NCBI RefSeq assembly: GCF_003711515.1
Contig: NW_021167084.1
Span: 178,821-242,820, forward strand
Direction of reading: 5' to 3'
Source: Sodiomyces alkalinus F11
Taxonomy: Eukaryota > Ascomycota > Sordariomycetes > Glomerellales > Plectosphaerellaceae
DNA length: 64,000 bases
A program made the position numbers and the translations under genes. Below, piece by piece: positions 1-10,714 of this stretch (within the stretch, counting starts at the first letter, position 1; every line of letters starts with the position of its first letter). The notes below the pieces were generated by a model, which was not told the DNA's origin, made no database searches, and was given only the letters and a program-made list of their open reading frames with translations.

Positions 1-387
1 TCCTTTAATCTCGGCTACCTTTTACTAATATACGTGTCTAATAAGGGTATTCTACTCCGTATACTATATAGCCACTTTAGTATTAGCTCGATAAGCGTCT
101 TATAGATACTTTTCGTATACTTATCTTACCTTTTCCTTTATATAAATACTACTTAAAGCGAAGCTACTCTTAAGTTCTTTTATTATATAGTATAACGTAA
201 AATATCGGTTTTATTTTTCCTTATTATAGCCAGGATATTTTTTAATAGCCTCTTCGATAGCTTATTAATAAATAAAGGTCTCTACGGTGGTTTTATGTAA
301 TTAATTAGCCTTATCGAGCGCCTTAATAAGGCGACCGAGCTTTAATTCTAGGCTATAATCTACTAATTCTCGATCTCGGCGAGGCGT

Positions 388-729
388 ATTAATATACCTA
401 ACCGGAAAATCCCTGGCCAGCTAGTACTATAGGACCTATAAGCCAGGCTTTTTCTTAAGGGGTGACCTTTAGGTATAGAAAATACGGTATAATAAAGATA
501 TCTTCTCTAAGCTAAGGGGGCGCGCCCCTAAGACTTAAGTATTCTACGGGTAAACCCCGTGGAATCCTCGGATCCTATATACAGGAACCCGGGTATAACC
601 CAGGGAAGCTATAGTGTACACTAAAGGTACTTATAGTATACCCCGTGCGTGCTATGGCTTATACTATAATACGTCCGTGGTACGTCTATAGTATGCCCTA
701 GCATTCCCGGTGGAATCTAGGGCGTATTA
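388..729. repeat. Left LTR
   Basis: Direct repeat partner of 5155-5496, near-identical over about 340 bp. Nearly all the roughly 20 differences I count between the copies are C/T or G/A transitions. It contains an AscI-type palindrome (GGCGCGCC) near 519 and a hairpin at 541-565 whose left arm carries one C-to-T change relative to the right LTR. The exact first base is uncertain by a few nucleotides. Confidence 0.82.
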
Positions 730-3700
730 AATACCCCGGGCGATAAAGCCCTATATCCCGCGGGCTTTCCCCGGTAATTACGATAGCCTTACTTAAGGCG
801 CGTGGCGGTTATACTAATAAACCGCGGTGTAGTTAGGAGATAATAGAAAAGAAAGTGAAAAGTGGTTACCGGTGGCGCCCTAATAGCGGCCGCTGGTATT
901 ACTACCGTATAAAACACCGTAGGCCCTTAGTTATAATAGACGGACGCTACGGGAAAGGAATAGGATACGCCGGGAATATCCCGGCTAGGAATTAAAAAAC
1001 TAAAGAAATAAATATACGAAACCTTCCCCCTAAATTTACCGTGTGCTATAGTAAAACCTATATTTCGCCTATACCTATATTACCCACGTATACAGTTACT
1101 CTAGGACGGTGACCTTATAGTCGTTATCGTCCTTAGTAGCGGGCGTAACTTAGTCCGGGAAGCCCTAGTAGTTAAGGTCGGCCTTAAGAATAGTGGCCGC
1201 GTCCTTTATAGTTATATTATTCGTTAGTTCCTTAATATAGCCGGTATTAAGCTCGGCGAATACTAGTAGTCCCTTTATACTACGGTTATCGTATTAATAT
1301 TAGATAGCGGCGTACGTAAGAACTATACGGATAGAGAGCGCTTAGTTAGCGGTAACGCGTTAGATAAGCTAATCCCTATATATAGGCGATAGCTCTAAGT
1401 TAACTCCTAAGGGAGCCAGGTATACTATCTTACCTAAACGTAGGTACTATATAACCTAGGTAAAGTCTATAGCATTCTATATAGCGTTTAAGGCGATAAT
1501 ATTATTAATAAAACTATATAGCTATCTAGCTACCGGAATAAGGAGTATAATACCGTGGTTACACTACTACACGATAGTTAGGGTCTATCCGCTCGCGCTT
1601 ATCGAGTAGTATATAGCTTTCTCCTTCTCGTTACGAAGCTTAGCGCTATACGTCTTAACCACGTCTATAAGTATCTTATCAGAATATATAGTGCTTATGC
1701 GTTGCCGCAGGACTAGCACTAGACTTATATATAGATAGGGGGATCGTAGTCAGGTTAGACCGTTAGAGATACGACGCGTCGAGGTTAAATAAGCTAGTTA
1801 GCTTAGAAGTTAGCTTAGATCTAGTAAGCTAGTTATCTTAGGAACCAGCTTACGCCTGAACTTAGTTCTAAGGAGGCCTCTCGCCACCTACTTAGTTAGA
1901 AGACCTTAGGTAGGTATAAAGAGGGGAGTGCCTTCTATAGTTCCTAGAGTCTTAGAAGGACTCAACGAACAATCTTATCACGATACCCCCTCTTTAGTTC
2001 CTACCAGTCCCTAAGTGATCTTATATCGTTTAGCAGTCGCCTATCACTCCTCACAGTATACCTATAATATATCTTCTCCTATAAGCTTTTAACTACTATA
2101 CGCTTTGCGGGTATAGGGTTAATACCGGTAAGCTTAGTAGCGGGTCTCTTAGTTATCTTAGCCGGAGTAGTAAGGCTTAGCGCTTCGCCTAGGCAAACCT
2201 AGCCTAGGAACTTAGTAACCGACGGGATATTAACCGCTTACCCTTTTACTTAGTGGGTGCTTAAGGTTATACCTTTAAGAAAGTCACGGGCTAGCTTATT
2301 ACGCCTCGCGGCTTCCTTAGCGTATTCCTTAGACTTACGTTCAAACTCGTCTTCGGAGATAGTCTTACCTTAAATAGTAATAAGGTTATATATAGCCTAA
2401 GAGAGAAACGTTTACTTAAGCTAGTAGTTTACTATATATCGAGGAATAGTTATTATTCTACGGGTGCTATTATTAGTTAGGGCCACGGTAGTTCCCTAGG
2501 AGAGACTATTCTTAGCGTCCGTTACTAGGTTAATATATACCGTCGACTAAGGTCCTAAGGTAATATCTAAGGAGTCCGTGCTTAACGTCCAAGGCCTTTA
2601 TAGCGTCTTAGTAAACCTTCCGGCGTAATTACGCTCGCGGGTTATAATAAACGTTTTAAACGGCTTTTCCGGCTATTCCTAGCCTATAAAGTCTTTATTA
2701 GCTTTTAGTAGGTAGTCCGGCTAAGAGAATCGGCGGACGATAGCGTATGCCTTAAAGAGGGAGACGACCTAGTAAACCTTAGGATACTCGGGGGGGATAA
2801 AGACTATATAATCGAGATCCCGCGTCTTTAGGTCGGTATAGCCGCGTTCCTCGGTATACTAGCAGAACGCCTTAATCTTCGCCTTATAACCCTGCTTCTA
2901 TAGCTTAAAACGGGTACCGAGGGTAGATAATTCGGTTTTTAGACGTTTTTCACCTCCGTATAATATAATAGCACGAAAGTAGCCTTCCTTCTAAAAACCT
3001 AGGCCGATCTTCTTACTACTTTTAAAGAACTTCTCGAATAGCTTTTTATAGTCGTTATCCTTAAACGGCTATTAGTGGCTAGGGAACTTAACTACGAAAT
3101 AGAATATATCGACTATACTTAAAGATAGTTACGGCGGTATAGGGAAGTACGGTGCCCGCCGTGCGGTCCCGCAGCTCCGGAGAAAAGGAAAAAGGAGTAA
3201 AAGAAGTGTATACGTTATAAAACGATAATTATATAAAAGGAAATAATAGGACGATTATAAACGATTTAGGAGCTAATAGTAAACTATATTAGCGATATAA
3301 ATTAATGGCGGTGGTGGTGAATAGGAAAGGAAGGGGAATAAAAGCAGAGCGCTATAGGAGTAATAGTATTTTTTCTAGTGCCGCGTAAAGCGCTATAGTA
3401 ACCGTGGTCGTTACGGCGGCTAATAGAAGGTGTATATAGGCTATAGTCCCTTTATTCTTACTATTCCCTAGTATTCCCTAGCATTTACGGTTAGTACCTA
3501 GGGCGGCGGTAACGTTTATCTTATATCGTATCGCCGGCGTGCCTTATAATACTTTAGTCTTCTAGTTCCGCCGCGTGCCGTATAGCTCTTTAACGTCTCG
3601 CGGTTCTTTATTACTTATAGTTCTTTAATATTACCCGGCTATAGCACCCTTAGAACCTCTATCCTTTTTAAGGCTATCCTTAGATTAACTAAAGTCTTTA

Positions 3701-3958
3701 TCTAAACCTTACAGACATTAATCCGTTAATTAGCTCCTGCGCCTCTATAGCTTCTTTTAGTATCCGCTTAGTTATAAACTAACGTCCCTAAGTATCTGCC
3801 CTGGACGATATAAGCCCTACGTCCCGCGGGCGTCCTAATCGCTAGTATCGCCTAAGCCTACCTCGGCGTTTCGCCCGGGGAACGGGTCTATAGTTAGATC
3901 CACGGCGTTATCCGGATATCCGACTTATCGGTCACGGTTAAAAGCGAGTCTGCTAAAA

Positions 3959-4790
3959 GGAAGCCCTCCCTTTAATAGGGAGGAAAGCCGAGGAAACCTC
4001 GGGTAAACCCGATAAAGGCTAGTAGAATAAGAGGAAGCCCTCCCTCTAATAGGGAGGATAACCGAGGGGCCTTAGGTAAATCCGATAAAGACTAGGATAT
4101 ACCCCTAGGCCTTAGGATATATAGCCTCTCGCACGGATACTAGTTCTATACTTTTCCTTTTAGGGTTATTATGCTATTAGCCTTAGATATTCTCGGCATA
4201 TTTAGCTAGTCGGATAAAGGCGAGCCGCGCTAGGAGGAAAATATTCTCTGCGAAGTATAGGTAAAGGGAAGGTTATAGTAAGGGGAGGCTAGCTCCCCTT
4301 ATACTCCGCGGGAAAAGGGGAAAGAAAAAAGGGGGGGGGGGGGGATTATCGAGTAGCTCGGTGCCACGGTAAAGGGGGGGGGAAAAGGGGAAATTATCGA
4401 GTAGCTCGGTGCTACGATAAAAGGGGGGGGAATTAATACGCCCCGTGGTTCTTTACTATAGCTCGGGTTCCACGGAGGACGCTAGTATATAGGATAGTAG
4501 TCGTTATCCTACGCCTTTTAGCGATCTAGAACGGTTAGCGTCGGTGCAGGTTAGTATAATCGCCTACGCTAACTAGCGATTATTAGGAAGATTAGTATTA
4601 TACTAGAGTTAGGGATTTATAATAGATGCTTATACTCGTAGTATAGGCGTTATTCCTACGCTTACCTGGCGATTATAGAATCCTTAGTATACTCTACGCC
4701 TAGACCTAGTAAAGGGGAGGCGATTAGGTTAGTGCTCTATATTTTTATCGGGACTCTAGTTCTATGGAGGACGCTAGTATATAGGATAGT
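3959..4790. repeat. Short internal repeats of the element
   Basis: Several units recur in the element interior. A unit beginning GGAAGCCCTCCC appears at about 3959-4020 and again at 4031-4092. A unit starting ATTATCGAGTAGCTCGGTGC appears at 4345 and 4392, each next to a long G run. A segment containing GACGCTAGTATATAGGATAG occurs near 4478 and near 4769. They are non-coding as they stand, and their role is unknown. Confidence 0.7.
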
Positions 4791-5154
4791 ATAGTCGCTA
4801 TCCTACGCCTTTTAGCGATCGTTACGAACGGTTATCGTTAGCGATTATTAGGAAGGTTATCGCGGTGTTAAAGCTCGGGTTCCACGGCTAGTATAGGTTA
4901 GTATAGTCGCTATTCCTACGCTTAACGGTGGTTCCCTTTATCGCTCCACGCCTAAACCTATTAAAGGGGAGGCGTCTTCGCCTAGCGCGCCTTATATCTA
5001 TTTAGTCTTAGCACACGAAGTTCACGCCTTTAAGGGCGGCTACGCCTAGTATGCCAGCGTTCGCTAGTAAACCACGTGTCTATTTAGTCTTAGTATACGT
5101 AGTTCGCGCCGGGCGGCGGTGCGCGAACCTTACCTAAAAGCTTAGTTACTACTA

Positions 5155-5496
5155 TTTAATATACCTAACCGGTAAATCCCTAGCTAGCTAGTACTATAGG
5201 ACCTATAAGCTAGGCTTTTTCTTAAGGGGTGACCTTTAGGTATAGAAAATACAGTGTAATAAAGATATCTTCTCTAAGCTAAGGGGGCGCGCCCCTAGGA
5301 CTTAAGTATTCCACGGGTAAACCCCGTGGAATCCTCGGATCCTATATACAGGAACCTGGGTATAACCCAGGGAAGCTATAGTATACACTAAAGGTACTTA
5401 TAGTATACCCCGTGCGTGCTATAGCTTATACTATAGTACGCCCGTGGTACGCCTATAGTACGCCCTGGCGTTCCCGGTAGAATCTAGGGCGTTTCA
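5155..5496. repeat. Right LTR
   Basis: Direct repeat partner of 388-729. It keeps a terminal TCA and a fully paired hairpin at about 5308-5332, so it is the less mutated copy at these sites. Boundaries come from the loss of similarity on either side. Confidence 0.82.
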
Positions 5497-6257
5497 CATA
5501 TAAGCTCCTGCGTTAAGGGCACGATAGTATTATCGCCCTTACCTTAGGAATACTATTCGCGTAGTTAATCTAGGGATTTAGGTATAATATACTTAGGACG
5601 GTTATCTAGCTAATCTTTTTAGCTAGGATTAAGTAATGCCTAGACCTTTATCCCTTATATATACGACTAGATATAGAAGATTTAATCGGCCTATTACCGC
5701 GTGGATTTAAGGCGCGGGATACCGAGCGCTTTAGCCGTGATCTTAAGCTTATTCGATATAGTATCGAGTAAGGGTTTAGCGAATAAAGGTTATTATTAGG
5801 AGAGAGAGCGTAGGAGGGCTCCGTAATACTATAAAAGTATAGAAAAATAAACGTAGATAATAGATTAGCAGGAAGTTATTAGTTACTACTACTACCCGGG
5901 CTTATAACTATTAAATTAACGGGAGTATACTTATAGGGAGCGTTAATTCAGGAAATATTTAATTATATTATCTATAAAAGAGAAAGAAAAAGGGGGCGGG
6001 TATACGTGTCCTAAATATATCTGCCACCTTCTAAGCGAGGATAGTAGGGCACCTCTAAACAATAGGAGAGCACCATACCGTGGCTCACGTAATAGAATAT
6101 GACAGCATTGACCAGAGACGGTGCCAGTGGCAGGACGCGTCGAAATCCATTAACGCGTCTCCCGTTTCTGTTTGCATCACGAGTCAAAGTAGGAAGGAGG
6201 CAATTACGGTCCACGAACATGCGCAAGTTTCTCGTCCGGAAAGAAAATATTAACACC

Positions 6258-8093
6258 ATGCCTGTCACTAGAAGAGCCAGTTCCCGACACCAGGTCAACG
6301 GCGTCAAGGTGGAAGAACACGATACCGAACAAGATGTACCCGCATCGCCAGCGAACGAAACCACAACCGATAATGTCGAGGCAAATACGAAGAAGACGGC
6401 TCGGGGCGGACTGAGCGCATTCGAGCGCCGAAGACTGGAAAACATCGCCGCGAACCAGGCCCTTCTCAAAGATCTTTCGGTAACCGCGAGCAAGATACTA
6501 CCCCGAGCCAAGGCCACACCTTCAGCTGCTTCGTCCGGGCGAACGCCTCGGTCTGCTGCGGCGTCGCGGAAACGTGAGGCGCCCGTTAAGCGCGAGTCCC
6601 CCATGCCCACGCGACGCAGCTCCCGCGTGGCCGGTCTTCAGGCCGATCTCGACGATGGGAAGCGCAAGCTCGACCAGGCTGTCGCGGTGGCGTCACCATC
6701 GGACAGGACGAAGAAGATGCGCATTTCGGGGGACCTGAACTTGGGAGACACTCTCGTCGAGGGGAAGAAGTGGAGTTCCGGGATGGATGGGCTGCAGGGG
6801 CTCAAAGGTCTGTCGCATGGTGCCCAGCCCGGTCTTCGCACCTTTACCGATGACGATGTCAAAAATACCACGGATGGGGATTTGAAGGCCTTGAGGTTAC
6901 GTATGAATGGCCTCACGTTGTATGAGAAATGGGTTCCAAATGGTACGTTGTCTGTTCTAGGCCGTGGTCGGGCTACTCTTCCCTTTTTTCTTCGTTTATT
7001 TCTCTGCTCCTTTTCTTGTCGTATTTTCCCTCACTGACTCTTGTCCGTCACCCGACCAGATATCAAGATCACTCCGCAACGGGTGTACTCACTAGCTTTC
7101 CACCCGACCCAAGATAAGCCCGTCATTTTCGCCGGCGACAAAGAAGGCGCGGTCGGAGTCTTCGATGCTTCCCAGGAGGGCCCCGAACCTCCCGCCGATG
7201 AAGACGAGGACTGGGACCCCCCCAACCCGGTAATAGGGGCCTTCAAGCTCCACACCAAGACAGCGACATCCTTCGTCTTCTCCCCCGCGGACGCGAATGC
7301 CGTGTTCACCTCTTCCTACGATTCGACGATCCGCAAACTGGACCTGGACAAAGGCGTCTCGGTGCAAATCTTCGCCCCCGCAGACTTGAATGAGGACATG
7401 TCAATGTCAGCGATGGATATGCCGACCAATGACCCGAACATCCTCTTCTTCTCGACCCTGGATGGCTGTATCGGGAAACATGACATCCGCACCCCGTCCA
7501 GCGAGCACGAAGTGTGGTCCCTCTGCGACAACAAAATCGGGGGGTTCTCCCTCCACCCCGCTCATCCGCACCTTGTGGCCACGGCGTCGCTGGATCGGAC
7601 GCTGAAGATCTGGGATTTGAGGAAGATGAGCGGCAGGGAAGGATCGCGCCACCCCGCGCTTCTCGGCGAGCATAGATCCCGCTTGTCGGTGTCGCACGCG
7701 GCATGGAGCGGGGCGGGGCACGTGGCGACGTCGTCGTACGACGACACCATCAAGATCTACGATTTTGGGAGCCGGGCCGGGGGATGGAGCCCGGGACACG
7801 AAATCGACGAGGACGAGATGGAGCCGGCGCACGTGGTGCGGCATAATAACCAGACCGGCCGCTGGGTGACGATTCTCAAGCCTAAGTGGCAGATGCGACC
7901 CCGCGACGGAATCCAGAAGTTCGTCATCGGAAATATGAACCGGTTCGTGGATGTCTTCGCCGCAGATGGGGAGCAGCTGGCGCAGCTGGACGGAGATGGC
8001 ATCACAGCCGTCCCTGCGGTGGCGCAATTCCACCCGACCATGGATTGGGTGGCTGGAGGAAATAACTCTGGCAAGCTTACACTGTGGATGTAA
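6258..8093 (+). CDS. CMR1: DNA damage-binding WD40 protein CMR1
   Basis: Two exons, 6258-6942 and 7060-8093, with a 117-bp intron (GTACGT..CCAG, branch CTGAC near 7034), giving 572 residues. The N-terminal 200 or so residues are basic and disordered, with an SAFERRRLENI helix. WD repeats follow, with IWDLRK and YDDTIKIYDF blades, and the protein ends in KLTLWM. This order and these words match the CMR1/WDR76 family, which binds UV-damaged DNA and acts at stalled replication forks and in protein quality control in the nucleus. I start at MPVTRR because it begins the family-like N-terminus. The frame stays open upstream to 6099, so a longer start (for example at 6219) cannot be excluded. The gene lies only about 250 bp from RIP-mutated DNA. 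Confidence 0.92.
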
Positions 8094-10714
8094 TGTGCTG
8101 GAATAGCAGCATTTTGAGGCTCCAGGCGGGACAGCGCAAGACAATATGGTGGAAAGACGACCGATGCATATGATGCACAAATACAACACACAACCATGGA
8201 TACTCAGTACATATACCCGTGGAATGAGAAACCCGAGGACACGACCGGCTGCCAGGGGGGTTGGAGAAAGGCGTTACGATTCAAAGAGCCGTCTTTCGTT
8301 TGCTTCTGTGGCTTCAAGCTTAGAGATAAGCCGTATGAGAAGAAGGGATGAGAAGGCGTCGAGACGGATTCCATCAGTTGGTACATGTAATCAAGCCAAT
8401 CTCTTGACGTTTACGGATAGATGAAGTATCAAAGCCGGCATCGGATTCATGGGAAGAATGGGACGGACATCTGATGACTCGACCCCTCGACCCCTCGACC
8501 CCTCGACCCCCCCTGCGAGTCTGCGACCCGGTGACCAGGAGAGATGAGAGAATGAGAGAAGACGTCGTCGATGATCGCATACAAAACATGATTCCACGGA
8601 GATCTGTGATAACCTCTTGCCGTTCAACCTAGACACTTCCGAAGAGTCCGCTTGCTTTGATGAGCCCAGCGGTTCTGCGGATTTCGTCTTCCACAGAATC
8701 ACGCGGCATCCCCGTCGAGGTGTCCGGGTCGGGTTTCGGGGGTTCGCGGATCAGAAAGGGACTCCAAGACACGGCCCAAAATCCCCGCAAGGGGAGTAAT
8801 GGTTTGTTTGTTGGAATATGAGGAGTCAGGGCTCGTATTTTATCCTCGACTCGAGGGAGGTGTCTGTACCTTGGTACCTTACCTGATGCGTGTCTTATCT
8901 TTCGCCGATTCACATGCTTATCAGTGGTATCAACAAGTCGTACGTCCAAAGTACAAAGTACAAAGTACCTATCCTGAGTAAGCACGGTACCTACTAGCTA
9001 GTAAGTGTAATATCCAGGATCTTCCTTCCAGGCAGTCACGACCCAGTTCAATATGACTGGTGACTGCCGAAAAGCCCGAGTACAAAACATGTACGGGACC
9101 CATTGGCCTGTCACAGCACATTTTAAGTATAGAACAAGTATATTACCAAGGCTTATTCTAATCAGTACTTTCAAACAGCGCTGCATTTGAGACATTCATA
9201 TGGTACCCAAAGCATGAGTAGTGGCAGAAGTACCTGATAGAACCTAACCTTCCGACTCACTTCATCCTTGGCAGGTACCACACTTTGTACTGTCTGACAT
9301 AACTGTTTCCTTGACCCGTTATCATCCATCGAGTCCCGACCCCGACCCCGGCATCATCCTCATGCCCATGCACCATCCCATCCCCCCCAAATCTCTTCTT
9401 GCCCTCTATCCATATCCAACCCTCCTCGAACTATGCCCCTACGCCCTGACACCTTCGACCTTCTATCACGTTACAAACTCTCAGGGGCTACGAAATAGGG
9501 CTTGAATCGACTGGCCTCGAGCTGCCACTATCGTGCATCAAGACCTCCACTCCCTCCAGCAGATCGGTCACCCCTTAGGAGTCAACGGCAAGGAGACCGA
9601 TAGAGACTCTGCTGGACATCCTTTGCAGAAGCGACGGCAGCATCCATCCCTCACCCGCCTAGTCTACTCTCGATAGCTCATTCGTTTTGTCGAAAAATCC
9701 CGTCACGCCATCAAAAGGAGAATCTGCCGTCCGTCCCACTTCGCCAACCTACAAGACGACGCCGTACCTGCGACCGCATACCTATCTGATCATCAAACTC
9801 GTCTATCGCTTCACAGTACTAGTTTCTGGCCTCACCGACTCGTCACCCACCCTGTTACTGTCTCTCGCCCTATTCGAACCATCCTTTTTTACTCCGCTCT
9901 TCTGCCCCCCTCTGCCGAATCGTTTCTCCTCTGCCCATCCTGCGAATACCAGGCAAGTAAAGTAGTCCCTTGCGGCCGTCACTCCCGAGCTGCAGCCTGT
10001 CCGGGCCCTTGTCTTCTTGTCCCCTTGTCAGACCTCGTGCCGTCCACCGACTAACCTGTCTCACCGCAGATGCACGCACCCTCTGACGACACGGAATAGC
10101 CACTAGGCCACTCTGAACCCTCATCCTTTTTCCCTCCTCCCACCTCCCTCACCACCTTTCCCATTCGACCAGGCAGGCAAAGCACCACAAAGCCACGACA
10201 GTCGACACGACATTGCACTGCGTCGACACCGCGTTGCAGTGCCAGTACATTGCACGACGGCATACCCATCCATTCGCTCTCACCCTGCAACGCCTCTTGT
10301 TTCCACGCATCGATTCCCTCTAGGGGCTTCGAGTATCCAGACCATTCGCCACACATAACATCGTCTCGTTCGACAATCATTTGACGTTGGAAACAAGACG
10401 CAGAAGAGAAGGGAGAAAGATCGAAGAAAAAGCGAAGAAAACAAGGCCACCACCAAATGGCAGTGGGGTTGACGAACCAAAGCTTGTTATCCAAGTTCAC
10501 ATAAGGTTGCATCCTCCTGGTCCACATACAGAAACCTGGACACCACGTCAAAACCCACGACTTATTGTGGCTGCATCCCTTTCCTGCAGTGCTGGCTTGT
10601 TATCTGCCATCGGCCACAGTGACCTACGGATACAATTTACTTTCCCTGTCTGATAAGTAACTACCTTATCTCTTCGCCTCTCTCTCTCTCCCCCCCCCTT
10701 TTTTTTCTTCCAAG
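8094..10714. other. Intergenic region, long upstream region of ATG26
   Basis: 2.6 kb without a gene I can support. It contains a short tandem repeat at 8481-8511, many GTAC-centred words (for example at 8872, 8948, 9265) and, from about 9300 on, a pyrimidine-rich tract leading to the ATG26 start. That tract looks like a fungal promoter plus long 5' leader. Small open frames are scattered and lack coding character. Confidence 0.6.
8481..8511. repeat. Tandem CGACCCCT octamers
   Basis: An 8-bp unit (CGACCCCT) repeats about four times without interruption in intergenic DNA downstream of CMR1. Confidence 0.85.

Larger units (their letters stand above)
388..5496. mobile_element. RIP-inactivated LTR retrotransposon
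   Basis: Two direct repeats of about 340 bp (388-729 and 5155-5496) bracket roughly 4.4 kb, the layout of an LTR retrotransposon. The right-hand repeat ends in TTTCA and the left-hand one in ATTA at the matching place, as expected if a terminal CA was mutated to TA. The interior has no surviving coding frame, so I cannot identify gag or pol, decide between Gypsy and Copia, or orient the element. The interior is short for a full gag-pol element, so it may be truncated or non-autonomous. I could not find a clear target-site duplication, primer-binding site or polypurine tract. Confidence 0.8.
1..6005. repeat. RIP-degraded AT-rich repeat block
   Basis: The whole stretch is full of TpA and almost empty of CpA and TpG, while CpG survives. 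That is the product expected from repeat-induced point mutation, the premeiotic C-to-T process that attacks CpA in duplicated fungal DNA. I find no open frame of 60 codons on either strand here, unlike the rest of the window. An LTR element (about 388-5496) sits inside, but the flanks 1-387 and 5497-6005 are equally mutated, so the element probably lies in older repeats. The block ends sharply about 250 bp upstream of the CMR1 start codon. Confidence 0.93.

Noticed and set aside
1..6005. CRISPR-like or satellite array in the repeat block
   Set aside because: Repeats are few, unevenly spaced and fit an LTR element with internal duplications; the organism is eukaryotic.
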